From contig JBCAQO010000014.1 of assembly GCA_039111635.1 (NCBI GenBank), forward strand, positions 310,001 through 374,000: a stretch of DNA of 64,000 nt, in the 5' to 3' direction. Shown here piece by piece: positions 21,235-33,884 of this stretch (within the stretch, counting starts at the first letter, position 1; each line of letters starts with the position of its first letter). The position numbers and the translations under genes were made by a program. This DNA is from Heterobasidion occidentale (lineage: Eukaryota; Basidiomycota; Agaricomycetes; Russulales; Bondarzewiaceae). The notes under the pieces are model-generated. The model did not search any database and was not told the DNA's origin. It worked only from the letters and a program-made list of their open reading frames with translations.

Positions 21235-22442
21235 GCGCCTGTCTCAGGTATGTCTTCTGTCGCTCAACGCTTTTTCAGTCTTCTGACGTCTTCCCCTCTC
21301 CCTCTCTAGTTGTGGGCATGCGCCGCGACAGCAGCAGTTTCAGGCAAACTTCGCCGCGTTGTGGTTGACTCTACGCATTCCATGATCATGTCTCTGTTTT
21401 ACGATATCTCTTTTCCAATCTAAACGTTTCTTTCTCTCTCATCGTGTCTGAATCATTAAGTCGGCGCGCGAGCAGTCTGTCGTAAGTCTAGAACATACAG
21501 TTTTTCTCTTCGGCCTCTCGCTCTAGCGGAGTCGTGAAGTTTCATGGTGTCTGAGCGCTGAGCGTCCACTCTTTTGAATACGCCATCGTGAGTTAACTCT
21601 TCTAGTTTCATGGCTCGTGGCGCGACTGGTTTCTTGGTTAGGCTTTCATTATGCGTTCGATCCTTGTGAGAGTCAACCCTGCTCGAAGAGTAAAGTGGAA
21701 GCTGGTCTTCACCGTGCGTCGTTTCTTTCCGACATCTCCTTTCCATCGATTCTGTCCCGAAACCGTCCCAAAGGCCTGACGAATCCTTCACACAGTCATA
21801 CGCTGTCTCCTTCACCTACCGATGGACGATTGTCGCTGAAAACGATAAGCGCGAACTAATTACATTTCGATCGTGTGTTTCAAACGACGTGTCGTATCAT
21901 GTCGTGCTCAGTCTGAACATCTACGACCAAGCTCAAGATCTGTCGAGAGGTATGACAATATTGATGTCTATGTCCATAGACAACATCTATATCCGCAGAT
22001 ATCCGCTCATGCAAGCCGCCTCTCTTCTGGACTCTGAGCCAGTATGCGTACCTCATTCCACTCTACTTCTGTGCAAACGATCTCTTGAAATACACGCTCA
22101 TGCAACTCCATTGCTGATCGATTGCTGATACATCCTGCTCTGGGAAAACTGTCAAAGCAACAACGCATATAGTCATGCTCATAGGCTGAATCGGAGGCGA
22201 GTAGGAGCGTCGCATGACACGGCTTCCATGGCTTGGGCATACGTGACACTGACTGCGGATTATAAAAGTCAATCTATGTGTGTCTGTCGGTATGCTGCGA
22301 GGGTTTGTGATTGGAAGCAGTTTGAAAGCGTACAAAGAGCACACGGGCGAGTTTCGATGTAGTCCGAAAGATAGGCGCTCGCGTGGCTCCTATGTGCTCA
22401 CGTTGCCCGCCCGAGGTTGGACTGCGACAGTTGATCTTCATC
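21235..22442. other. 3' region of the precursor and intergenic DNA
   Basis: Thirteen bases after the precursor stop a typical intron appears (gtatgt at 21248 to ctag at 21309). It is either a 3'-UTR intron or part of a former C-terminal extension. No gene is recognised in the rest of the interval, which is AT-richer than the repeat array. Confidence 0.5.
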
Positions 22443-24332
22443 ATGTCTCACAGATACCGCACAATCTCTTCGTTACCTCGCGAAATCCTGATAAAAGTCC
22501 TGTATTCTCTCGATGCTCATAGTCTCATCCGATGCAAACAAGCAAGCATTGTGACATCTTCTCCCTTCACCTTGCATCTTTGTGACCATCCTTCCAGGTG
22601 TGTCGCGATTGGCGTGTCCTCGTCACCGAGGTACCCGATATTCAGTACAAATTTGAACTGTAAATGAGCGGTTTGGACGAGCGTTTGCTTCCGAACACTG
22701 TCGACCCTTTGGATCGACCCCGATTCCTCAGGGAATACCAATATGCCTGGAAGACGCTGAAATGGATGATCCACAAATCTATACCCGGAGCCAACCCTGT
22801 TAACTGGGTTAGGCCTATCACCTTTCGCCACGGTGTTCTTGCATACTTGAGCAGATCCATGCCCACCATTCACCTCACGCGATTTCCCTCACCTCTTCTT
22901 GGTATCGGAGGCGCAGAGTGGGACGTTGATTTAGTATCCCCTGAACATTTGATTGGTTATCAAATTGATCCTTCTCAAGACTTGCTCGTTACGGTGTCTC
23001 TGAATACGTGGTGAGTACACCTATACTAAGCTGATAGTCTTCGTCAACGATATGTGATTCTCGCAACTTGTTAGTCCGGATGATGAGAGCCATTCGTCAT
23101 GTCGAGTATCTGTACTCTCGATGACCGGTGGCAACCATTCTTCAGGGACCTCCGAATTTAGCTGCATCGTGCCAAGGGTACACGATACCTATCCAAATCC
23201 GAATACAGGAGAACCTGGTGTCACAATCCACGTTCAAGGCAGTCTCGTCGCAATCCTTTTCGACGGACCTATCCTTCTAGACGGAGAACCTGCTAATCCT
23301 TACGTGTTCCGAAATCAGGTAATGATGGTATGGGATTGGAAGGCAGCGGAAATGAAAACGGTCAGTTGTGTGTCTGTTATTCTACGAATACTGGTCCTTA
23401 CATGTAAAAATCAGCAACTCCACTTAATGCCTCGTCCCGTCATATCAGGCTTTGGCTTCTTATTAGATGAATTCCTCTGTGTGCTAGTGAAACACTGTGG
23501 AGAAGGGGCTGCAGCGACACCGATTCTTCTCGTCTTTAAGCCTATATCAGCGACTCCGGCAAGATCTCTGGAGGGTTATGATCCTATTGTTGCCTCCTCG
23601 CTACCCGCTCCATTTGGGAGTTCAGTCTGGTAGTTGTTTCGCTGCAGGTTGATCCGGTCCCACAGTCTTCCACTGGTGGCTTAGCCATGGTCACCATCTG
23701 CCATCTGTGGGTCACCAAGTCGTGGCGGAGACGAAGACCTTGACTATGAAGTAATCTCGGTGGTCATATTCATCCTATATCTTTTCTTGTCAGGCGTTTC
23801 ACGGCGAACGTTGACAGGCACTGCGTAATACCATGGTCTATGTGAGGACCATTCAACACGCGCACGGTCCCCTTGAACGGATGGCATGATGACACAGACC
23901 CAGAAATTAGATTGTCGGGCTTGCGCGCTGCCGCTTATTCAGAATCTGATTCAGCCGTTTGCATTTACGATCTTGATCCCCTGCGAGTAGGACGCGCAAG
24001 GGATGACGAGGAAGCTACAGTTAGCGACTCGTCCCTCGTACCCTCAGACTTTTGGAACAAGGGCGAGCTCTTCACAGATCTTCCATGTATGGTAACAGAG
24101 GTCGAATTGCCTCAGACGGTCAGATGGTCGCTGAAGAAGCTTCCAATGATTTCAGAGCTTGGTCTGTTGTTGCCCGTGGACGGTGCAGTCAGTTTACAAA
24201 CCTCCCCATTGTTTGAATTGCGCTGATAGAAAACTTACCCGCGATCTGATCGTTAGGTTTCTTCAAATGGATTTGGATGGTTCGGGTTTTGATTTCCCAG
24301 CAGATCTCTATCGCCCATCAAAAGAGATGTGA
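22443..24332 (+). pseudogene. F-box protein gene, apparently broken
   Basis: The N-terminus (MSHRYRTISSLPREILIKVL, continuing YSLDAHSLIRCKQ) is an F-box, the Skp1-binding motif of SCF ubiquitin ligases. It is followed, after an intron with a GC donor, by VCRDWRVLVTEVPDIQYKFEL and then, in frame, a TAA at 22661-22663 exactly where a Tyr or similar codon is expected before MSGLDERLLPNT. Later exons keep a propeller-like body (VTIHVQGSLVAILFDGP, GFGFLLDEFLCVLVKH, LPQTVRWSLKKLP), and the last open piece ends near 24332 (DFPADLYRPSKEM). The 23630-23870 part needs several frame changes and contains stops. The family is clear (Agaricomycete F-box expansions); loss of function is likely but sequencing error cannot be excluded. 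Confidence 0.7.
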
Positions 24333-25225
24333 GCCTGCAGTATACCTAGGTTCAGCATCACATTCGACTTACCGCCGTCCACATCTCACCAGACAATGGC
24401 TCAGTGCGAATGCCTTGAGCAGATAGCTGTCTGAAACACAGAAGTGGATGTAAATTTAGCATTGAGGACGGAACGAATGTAGGAGTACGAGCGCAGGGAG
24501 AAGCTCGACCAAATCAAGTCTTAGCACATCAGATTGTCACTGTGATATCGAGAATTTCGTGCTGTGTCTCAAGCTTCTGGAGAGGAACCAAATTTTGCAC
24601 ACATCCTCTATGTTTGTTTCGACGGTGGGACGGTGGGGCGCAGCGTTCCCCGTCATATTTGGACTTGATTGCCGTTTGGAATTCACAGTGAGTCTGCTCA
24701 AACCACTGTGATAAGTGCAAATGGTATGCTATCGTGTCTCTCCGTGGGTCTTCGGCAAATGCGTTCATATCGCTCGGAAGCCGAGTCTTTCGCAGGCAGG
24801 AGACCATCGAAAACGTCCTCTTCAGGTGGGATATAAATAGATTTCCAGGATACTTGACCTGGCTCGTTCAAGTAAAACGAGAATGCGAGAACGATAATCA
24901 AAGCCTAGAGGTGAAGAGGTGAAGAGAAGTCTTCAATGAAATGCAGAATATCAGGTATCCGTGAGAAGTGAACTGAAATAGCCAATCATAGAGACAACAG
25001 ACCTGAGGACATGTAAAATGTGAAGGAACAACTAGGACGACCACGAATGAGTCACCAGATGCGCTGGTACGTCCTCTTGGAGACCAGGCCAAACCAGAAA
25101 GGGAAATATGTATAGAGACAATTAGAGTGTTCTTATAAATCCACAACGATCTATGACCTGCAGCTCGCGACTATGGTCAGCATAATCGGTATATATGTAC
25201 ACAAACATCGAAGCTCATTGAAGGT
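24333..25225. other. Intergenic, no recognised gene
   Basis: About 0.9 kb of AT-richer DNA between the convergent F-box relic and the saccharopine-dehydrogenase-like gene. Short open frames only. Confidence 0.5.
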
Positions 25226-26918
25226 TCACCGGGATTTCTTCCCGTCTTGCGTCTCCTCCAATACGATTTCGCTATCAAATGCAAAATCACCAGTGGCACG
25301 CAACCTGTCGATGAGCACGTCACCAAGCGCACTCATAGGTGTAAGAACACCGCCTTTATGTGCGAGCGGAGGAAGACGCGACTGGTCCAGTGCGAGAGCA
25401 AGAGCAGACTCGCCGAGCATTGCTGATAAGTTTGAACCAAGGTCAGAAAAATGCATGGCCTATCCATGAAATATATAACGCACCAGCAGTGAGAAGTAGA
25501 CCTGGATCGCCGTTACCACGGATGATTGTCCGCACGCGAGTAGGTTCAGATCCAGGTGCAGGCACAGACGTGGTTATGTTTGTATACTCGAAGAAGCCGT
25601 CTTTGAGGGTGCTGAAAGAATGGTGAGTGGACAGAGAACAAGTGAAAGCGTTGCTTAACGCAACTGTTCTGGCGGCCCTTGTCCAGGTTGAGTGACAAGG
25701 CGTTTGAATAGCCATCGCACCTGCAAAGATAAGAAGCTGCCGATTAGTACAGAACGAATGCACTCCGCATGGAGACTTACCGGAGAGAATACGGCCAAGC
25801 AGAACATGCCGATGGCGATTGTGAGACTGCTGGTGACGGCCACAAATGCGTTTGGTTTGACCAAGAATTCCTCGTACTTAAACTGAGGACCGTACGCAAG
25901 CGCTTTGTTGCGTACGGAGCTCATCGATGTCGAGAGGAGTTGATATTGTTGCAAACCCCATGTTCGCTGGACGACCGCACGGTTTCCAGATGCCAAGATG
26001 AAGAGCCCGCCGTGTTTGACAGGGAACGATGAAGGGAGAGTGTAATGGAAGCGTGGTGGGGGTGAAGGCTGACCCAATACTGTGATGAACAAGATTTCTA
26101 GTTAAGCGGAACGACGACCAAGTTGTGAAATAGACATACCTGGGCTCAGAGAATATTGTCGCCTAGCCAAAGCAAGTTTGTTCTTGGGCACCTCTTCCAT
26201 CATTGTCGTAATTGTAGAGAGCGTACCGCCAGCAACACCTCCCTTCATCTCTACGGCTGACACGCTATTCTCAATTTCAGAATCTGGTCCCGCAAAAGCT
26301 TTGAGAGTCTTGTTCGCGAGAAAGACTACGGCATCAGATGGAATGGAGTCAAACCCGCAAGAGGGTACGATGATCGAACGCGTTTGCGAAGCAAGATAGT
26401 CGAAGCTACATCCGAGGTGTTTAATAGAGGCTCGAAGAGACAGAAAGACAAGGGCGCACAGATGGATGATCTCGTATATCCAGACCGTTTCACCGGTCAG
26501 GTCGACATAATGCACACCATGCTTCGCACATGCCCTGTCAGGACACAACTGTTATTCTATCGCCCACTCTAAACCAGTGGCATTGTACACGTACTTCACG
26601 ACTGGTGTTCCCCAGCGCCAGTAAGGTCCCACCGTGTTCGCAATGACCTTGAATTGCTTCACCAGTTCCTCCACGGCAGTCTCGTCTGTGACGTCAACCA
26701 CAAAGACCTGCACGCCAGCATCAAGCTCGAGTGCGTCGAGCTTTGAGCGTGATCGGCTAGCGACGGCCAACGTGAACGACGAACGCTGGGGATGTTGGGA
26801 AAGATACCGCGCTGTGAGCCGACCCGTGTATCCTATATCGAGTTCATAAAGACCAGCGCAGATGCTATGCCGAACAAAGACCCTCACCTGTCGCGCCAAG
26901 GACGAGGATGTCTGCCAT
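25226..26918 (-). CDS. Saccharopine dehydrogenase-like oxidoreductase
   Basis: The start at 26918 gives MADILVLGAT, and the splice adds GYTGRLTARYLSQHP, the GxxGxxG Rossmann motif of the SCCPDH / trans-acting enoyl reductase family. Following exons read FTLAVASRSRSKLDAL, VIANTVGPYWRWGTPVV, ACAKHGVHYVDLTGE, IIVPSCGFDSIPSDAVVF and GGVAGGTLSTITTMMEEVP, all conserved family blocks. A hydrophobic helix (VAVTSSLTIAIGMFCLAVF) near the middle fits association with membranes or lipid droplets. The C-terminus ends VLEETQDGKKSR, with the stop at 25226-25228. About seven short introns are present. These proteins bind NAD(P)H, but substrates are mostly unknown; true lysine-pathway saccharopine dehydrogenase activity is not implied. 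Confidence 0.88.
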
Positions 26919-27313
26919 CTGAGGGAAATATGGATTGTGATAGGAAACGACCAGAAAATGAGAAAAAAATCAGGAAGAAAGAAAAGAACTGTTGTGCAAG
27001 TTGGTGGAAAGCTGAAGAGGATGGTGAGTCTATAGAGCTATTTGGAGCCACGCCAGGCCACGCCTTGTGTGGCATTGCAGCCGCCGCATGGCCGTGGCTC
27101 GATGAGATCACTCCGTTCTTCACAGCTTCCGGAGCTACACAACAGATCCTGTACGAGATCCCGCAGAGTTCCCAGGATAGAACAATGTATTTCGTTATCA
27201 TTAAAGTATCATTACAGTGCGGGCGCTTCGTCCTATCCTTAGCGGTGTAAAAACATTCAAAACGTAAACCCCCGGAGATCAAGTGCACAACTCCCGACTT
27301 TAAAACATCGCGG
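26919..27313. other. Intergenic, 3' and 5' flanks
   Basis: About 0.4 kb between two genes on the minus strand. It contains an A-rich tract near 26955-26985. No gene is seen. Confidence 0.5.
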
Positions 27314-29967
27314 CTACGAATAAGCCTCGTCTATCTTCATTCTCAATATTGACGGTCTTCTGGGCGACTTCGGGTTCCGTAGGATGTCAGTGACAGTCCT
27401 CTCCTTGCGAATACGAGCGCCCAACTGACGAAGCACTTCTGGGTCAATATCTTCCCTGTGCTATAGACTTGTCAGCAAAAGGTCAAGCTCTCCTCTAGGG
27501 GACGACATACGTCACGGCGATATTCTCGAAGTCGGGCGCGCAAGTGACACTCATGCAGGATGTGATGCGAAAGCTGCGAGCCGTCTGTCAACACAGCGCT
27601 TCTCATGGTAACGCATCAAGGCTTACAGCGAGACGAATATAGATATCAAAGATCTTTGCATCAAATTGTTCTATCTTCTGGCAAATTCTGATGCCCTCCT
27701 GGTCAAATCACGCCTAGCAATCTTTCTCTCTAGGGAGACAAGGTGGAGGCAGTTCCTACGAATGATAGGGTCAGCAAAGATTCTATCATTGAATTGTCGT
27801 ACGAAGATTTACCGCTGCAGTGATAACAGCATGTCACGCCGCTTCTGTGACCACGTCGTCTCCGTGTTCGTGGGATAGCCTTCGCTGGGAAACTCCAACT
27901 CGATTTGACCAAAGACAGCCTTTATGGCGCTGAGAGAATCCCAAAGATTTGAGCACACAACGTCTGCAGAGCTTTGGCCCAGCCTTCGCTCAGCTGGATA
28001 CTGCGCATGAAGGCATCATTCAATTAAGGCGGTCTCATCAACGGTAGAGATGAAAACGCACGAGGTGAGAACGGATCTTTGTGACAGCTTTGAAGCAGAC
28101 ATCGAGATCGGCGTGTGAGGCTGCGAGCATCCCTCGCATATCGTGTGTAGCACGTTTGGTCTTCTGAAGGCTACTGGACGTCGCATCCTCGAGTCCAGCT
28201 GCTACGTTCACAGGTCGCGCACTGCGTTCTTTTTCGAAACCCGAGCTGGGATTCCAGGAAGACACAGATGAAACGGTACTCAGGGAGAACATCAATGAGT
28301 CAGGGGAGTGCAGATATTCCTCCTGTGTCCATGTTCGCATTTCAGATACAGAAGACGACTGCCCGTGCTCCCTCGCAGACAAAATGTGATCATCCGGCAG
28401 TGTTGGCTGTGCGGATAGTATCGAATAGTCGTCGGACACGGAACCAACAGGAGACATTAGAGGTGATGGATCTGGACCCAGATCCAGAGCCAGCTCTGGT
28501 ATCGCACCCTCAAGTTCGAGCTGCAAGGCGAGGGACATGTTCGAATTCTGATAAATGGCTCTCCATGTGCCTTTTATAGGTCCAGTTCGCTCTCTTCGCT
28601 CCGCTGGGAGTAGCACGGGTGGCGAATCGTCATAATGTGACGGGTGTATTTGATCATCGGGCAACGAGACGTGTTCTTCAGGGAGACTAGATCCTCCAGA
28701 CTGCATGGGCAATGGAGGAAGATCTTTGGCCTGCATTCGTCCCGTAGCAGGGGCGGCTGTCGCTGAGGGCTGTGCACCTTGTGATTCAGCACCTGCTACA
28801 GAATCGTCGAGCGAGGACCACTCGGCATATAACTGCTCAACGGAATCTCTGGAATACCGTCTGGGCCCGGATCGATCGAGTGGATGATCCCTCTGTACGG
28901 ATCTGGTGCCAGGCTCCGTCACAACGTTGCGCGACCGGAAGTCGGGTGGGGTGTACTCCAATTGGTCAGTGCGAATGGACGGGGAAGGGCGGACGCGGTC
29001 GCTGCCGTCCCAGTGAGAAGGGCTTCCGTCCTCTACATGACCCTTGGGGTTCCTGGACATCTGATGCGAGAAGGCCTGCCACGAGGCGACCAAAGGCGAT
29101 GAGGGCATACCGGGCGCTGATTCAGGTGGGAATAAACGGACTCTCTTGGAGGAGCTGCCTTGAACACCGTCTTCGGGGCGACTGTGCACTAGGTTCGGAC
29201 TGCGCGCCTGCGCGGGCACATTTGCGAAAGGAGAAGAGTGTTGAGGGCGATAGGTATCACGAGAGTCGAGAGGAGCGAAGCCCACGGATCTTTTCCTGAC
29301 CGGATTTCGCACTTCAGGCGCTGCCGAGTGGGAGGGTTCAATATTTCTCTGAGCTGGCGGAATCGGCTCCCCACTCTGAGTGGCGAGTTCATCTTGGCCG
29401 ACACCAGGCTGGGGAACGTCTTGACCGCCAGCAGCAGCCTGATCGCCCTGTAGCCTGGAAGAGTCATTTGGAGGAAGTGGGCCACCTGCCTGCCTGTCGT
29501 CCACTAGCTGCTGTGAAGGAAATAGTCCGAAGACTCAGCGCCGACTACGTGCGGGGGCGCATTCTGACTCTCCGTATGAGATAAATACTGGAATTGAGGA
29601 TAGTGGTGGGGCGCGTGGGGCTGTATACACCAACAAGCGTGCATGCTACCTGGGGCGGGTGTTGAAAGAACGGACTGATAAGGGGGCGCAGGGGTGTTGA
29701 TTACGGAAGCGGCAGCTGAAATGGGAGGGTTATTTATACTGAGCGAGAGAGGGGAGATGGGAGCTGCGGAAAACCGGGGCGCAGTTGGAGTCTGTGGCGT
29801 CAGAGAAGGAAGGGATACCACCTGCGGTCGAGGTGGTGGGGGCAGTGGTGGGCGGGAGAGACAAGAAATGTCTGTCCCGGTGCGGTGTGGGGGTAGCCAT
29901 AGTGTGGCCACAAAAGCTGGTTCGAGAACATGGGTGTGCTAGGAATAGATGTCGGTGTATAGGACAT
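27314..29967 (-). CDS. Unknown Ser/Pro-rich protein
   Basis: A long minus-strand frame (29504-28038, about 480 residues) is rich in Ser, Pro, Gln and charged residues, with no recognised domain, for example QKTKRATHDMRGMLAASHAD near its end. Splicing probably continues into small exons with helical character (SQLSHHILHECHLRARLREY) and a conserved-looking end (DPEVLRQLGARIRKERTVTD, then SPRRPSILRMKIDEAYS), with the stop at 27314-27316. The most plausible start is at 29967 (MSYTPTSIPSTPMFS), preceding a His/Pro-rich segment. The C-terminal exons look like the only structured region. Exon borders are uncertain and the function is unknown; a nuclear or cytoskeletal regulatory role would be a guess. 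Confidence 0.55.
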
Positions 29968-30915
29968 GGTAATCGAAGTGGAACTATTCAGTCTGACACG
30001 TGACGGTCCCGTTCTCGGTCTCGGGAACAACTCGGAGGCGCTTAAGGATTATAAAAAAATACCTTCCTTGATGACGGAGGTTGATTTTAGTCGGGAGGAC
30101 TGTCCAAGCTACGGGCTTGAGTTGTAATGAAGAGTCTACAGAACGGGATGCCTATCGGGAGCGTGCTTTGCGTGGTGAGGTTCAACAGACAACCTGTATT
30201 CACCACTTATACGCGTTCCCGGGCGTCTGTGGAACAGCAAGTGATGGCGATGCTAAGAGTATCCGGTTACAAAAACAACAGCCTCGACGAAAATGGCAAT
30301 ATACCTGAGGCACTGCAGCAATTCAGAAGTCAAATGACGGTGATACAGGGTTAAGGTGTCGGGATGCTCACAATCGTTATTATGGGCTCTCAAGTCTGGA
30401 TAGCCGAGTCGATCTTCGACGACGGAAAGAATAAGGGCTGCTCAGATGGTCGGATATGGGTCCTTATGAGGGACAATAACCGGTGTTCAGGCGAGAACAA
30501 CACAACAGATGGACCGCAAGGTAGAGGACTGGTAGAGGTTCCTGATGATAGGTTCCCTGAGATATGGCTTCATGAACAGGAATGACACAGGGCGGTTAGA
30601 AAGTGAGGATTGATGGGGGAGATTGGACAGATATAGAGATATTCGGATCCCCTGGTGCTTCGGACTCGGGTGGGGATAACTCTTTGATTTCCGAGAGACA
30701 AGACGCATGATTCCGTGGTCGACGTCGATGAGCGACAGGAAAGTGAATGTTCGAAAGTTACGAGGGAGCACGTGAAGTTTGCATCCATGAGCGCGTCTTG
30801 TTTGGTGTGGCCAAACAACGCGTGTTCCTCAACAACTTAGGTCACGGAGGCCGTGGGTTTCTCCATCTACTCTCCTGCGACACCTCAGACCCTTTTGACA
30901 CGCCATTTGCGTTAC
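29968..30915. other. Intergenic, no recognised gene
   Basis: About 0.95 kb. Short open frames on both strands lack motifs. It separates two divergently oriented unknown genes. Confidence 0.45.
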
Positions 30916-31428
30916 ATGCTTCCATTTCTATATGCTGTGGTGCTGGCGGCGCTCCCGCTGCTCCCGATCTTCAGAAGTCTGCACTTCTCCTTTCGTGACA
31001 TGAACCTGTTCCTTCTTTCATCTGGCATAAAACCACACCGCATCTTGTCCCGAGGCAACTCTTTGAATCTTGACAACAATAACTATCACGAATATGAGGT
31101 TGCTAACTCGGAGCCCTTGTCCTGGCTTCCTACTTTTCATGGCCCGTTCTGCCCTGCCAATCACTTGAGGTCGCCGACATGTGCGCCGAGATCTGTGTTT
31201 CTAGTACACGAGGAGCCTCGACGTCTTCTGGATGGTCGGTACACGCACCTACTCTGGCTTGCGGCTGAAACTGTGGTGGTCATCACGCTCGCATTCTTCT
31301 TCCTCGTTTTGTGTTTCTCGGTGGGTGGACTGGCGGCGCTCGTGGATGGCCTTGGGACGATTATCGCGCTATATTGGCAATCTGGTCTTGAAGCTAATTC
31401 GATAGCATTCTGCCCGATGTCTTTGTGA
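30916..31428 (+). CDS. Possible membrane-protein exon(s), unknown
   Basis: An open frame starting MLPFLYAVVLAALPLLPIF has one N-terminal hydrophobic helix and a second hydrophobic stretch (VVVITLAFFFLVLCFSVGGL). No family was recognised, and the stop at 31428 is followed by another frame (NFYKTLADDALVTEVHSR) that may be a spliced continuation. It could be a separate small membrane protein, the upstream part of the gene at 31837, or not coding. Confidence 0.25.
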   Translation: MLPFLYAVVLAALPLLPIFRSLHFSFRDMNLFLLSSGIKPHRILSRGNSLNLDNNNYHEYEVANSEPLSWLPTFHGPFCPANHLRSPTCAPRSVFLVHEEPRRLLDGRYTHLLWLAAETVVVITLAFFFLVLCFSVGGLAALVDGLGTIIALYWQSGLEANSIAFCPMSL

Positions 31429-31836
31429 ATTTCTACAAGACCCTGGCGGACGACGCTTTGGTTACTGAAGTGCATTCTCGCGCAGAGCAATTCTCGGATT
31501 TCGACGTAATGTTTGGCTCCACTGCTATCAATTGTGGTCCCGATGAATTCTGTTCAAAGGAGCGTCAGCGCCGACCACTGTATGTACGCCATCCCGCTCT
31601 CCTACACTGTCTTCTGGGGTATGCAACAATTTATCTAAGAAGAGTTCGTTGCGAACTCCAAGATCTCTCCCGGAACGAACAGAGGGTCCTTCTGCGTCGA
31701 ACTTTGTGCCTTCATCGCCTTGCCCTCCAGAAATCGAGGAAATGATCTTGGATTTCCGCTCGGAGGCGACACTCGTGCTGCAGACGTCGGATAATCAACC
31801 GCAGGCGGGATCGCCTCCCCCTCAGAGTTCTTATCC

Positions 31837-33884
31837 ATGTCTTGCACCTGTCGAGGATACTGTTCCAGCCCTGGATCAACCGACGATGTCGAAGACTCGG
31901 AACTCCAGGCTCCTTATTCTGCTCTACCTAAGGCTACGAGCCTTGCCGAGGTGACCTACAGCACAGCAGTGTCAAACGATCACCTCAAGCTCCCTCAGGC
32001 AAAGGGCCTCAGTGCGTCTGCGGACAACGCTTCTCACCAGGGACCGATCAGATCTTCCGGCAAGGACCGCACATTTTCTTTTATTCTTTTATCACCTTCA
32101 TTTGAAGACTTGTATGCTCAAGCACGGCGGCTTCCCGCAGTGGTCACCGACGTGGTTGGTGCACCATCGTCTCAAGCACCATTGCTCACTCCTGCAGAGC
32201 CCTCACTTTCTTTCCCGCTGGAAAACGTCTTGCCCGCACCCGATGTACATTTGACTTTGTTCCCTAGAGAAATTACACCCGAAACCTCTCGCACTCGCCC
32301 CAGAGCTCGCTCCCAGCATACCTGTGCCTCGTCAACTCTGTCACGCTCCTCCAAGCTCTCGGGTCCGCTCTCTGCTGGCGTAGCCGCGCTCGACCTGCCG
32401 ACGGCACCTTTCGCTCCACGACCGTTTGACCTTGACGTCGAGTCCACCGCCCAGGGTGTGGAGTCCCTCGAGAGGCGCGCGACTGCAGACGCGCCCATGT
32501 TTCGGTTCCAGTTGTTTCCTCCTGCGCCTGCACCCACAAGGCCACGGCAATCGCATGGAGCAGAGAAGGAGGAGGCGCCGACGGCGGGCACAAAGCGAAA
32601 GAACCCGGACACCGACGCAGATGCTTGGGGAAAGGACACAGACAGTGTACCAGGAGTGCGCGGGACGCACATGGGCGCGTCGGGCGAGTCGCCAGAGCTG
32701 CAGCGCGCAGGGATCCGAACGAACGACGCCGGCGAGCGCGTCGTCCCGCTTAGCTTCAGGGCCAATGGAACGTGAGTCCCCCTCTGAGTCGTCGCAGTGC
32801 CTCTGCACTGCGGAGCTTGCGTGGGCTGACCTCGCATTGGGTCACCCACCCATCGCGATAACAGACAGCGCAGGGAAATCAAGATCAGCCCAGGCTACCG
32901 CCCACAAGAGCTCTACGCGAAGTACTGCCCGCCAGCGCTGCGCATGCGCACGCAGTCGGAGCGCCCAGCGGGGTCCGCCGCTTCTCCAGACTCGCCCGCG
33001 TCTCCCGCCTCGCCTCGCCTCCCGCTGGCTATCGGCCCGCGCGCCACGTCAGGGCGGACGCTGTTCGACGACCCCCCGAGCGCAGGGAGGGCCAGCCCCG
33101 GGTCGCCGACGTGGAAGCGGCAGAAGCGGGAAGACGACGCGCGGGGTGCGCGGCGCGCGAGGCGCGCAGTCCGTGCGCGACGCCCCCCTCCGCAGGCTCC
33201 CCTACATCCGCAGCCGACGCGGGCGGCACGTGGAGGCGCGCGTCTTCGCTGCTGCCGCACGCACTGATGTCGGCCGCAGCGTCGCCGCGCAGTCTGGTGC
33301 CGCAGGAGCGAGCGCGGGTAGAGGCAGGAGCGGCGGCGAAGGACGCGCGGGTCGGGGCTGCGACGGGGGCCGCGCGCGCGCAGGGCCCGAGCACGAGCGT
33401 ACGCGTTCGCGCGAGCACGGCGGGGACGGGGGTGCCGGGTAACACGCGCGGGCGCGGGGCGGCGCCGCCGAGCAGGCTTCCTCGCGCTGCGCCGCCGCCG
33501 GTCGGGGCTGGTGCTCCTGGAGTCTCGGACGGGGCCACGAGCGTGCAGGCACGGGTGAAGCGCGGTGGGTCGGCTGGAAATTATTCGCGTGGGCAGACGC
33601 GGGTTCGGGCGGGGGCGGGACCGAACGCGGGCGGGAGGCGGTCGCTTGTGGACGGAGCTGTGGGCGTTGTTGGTGCTGGCCCTAGCGGTGTCGGCGTCAG
33701 TGGCAGGGTCGATGGGAAGGGTATCGCGGCGCAGAAGGCGGTGATGAGAGCGTCTGCGGAGGGTGCGGAAACGCAGGGGCGGCGACAGGCGCACGAGGAG
33801 ATGGGGGAGGGCCTGGCGGCGACGCGGAGGCGGGCGAGGACGCGGCCGGAGACGCGGACGCGGACGGTCAGCGCGCGGGCGTGA
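31837..33884 (+). CDS. Unknown low-complexity, basic protein
   Basis: The first frame (31837-32775) is Ser/Pro/Ala-rich with a patch AGTKRKNPDTDADAWGK and ends in VVPLSFRANG. An intron (about 32773-32877) joins to EIKISPGYRPQELYAKYCPP, which reads like a short conserved motif. The rest is Arg/Ala/Gly-rich low-complexity sequence that can be read in more than one frame to 33884, so its true frame is unclear and may include a one-base assembly error near 33130-33150. No domain was recognised. Upstream exons may lie at 30.9-31.8 kb. A nucleic-acid-associated role is possible from composition only. Confidence 0.4.
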
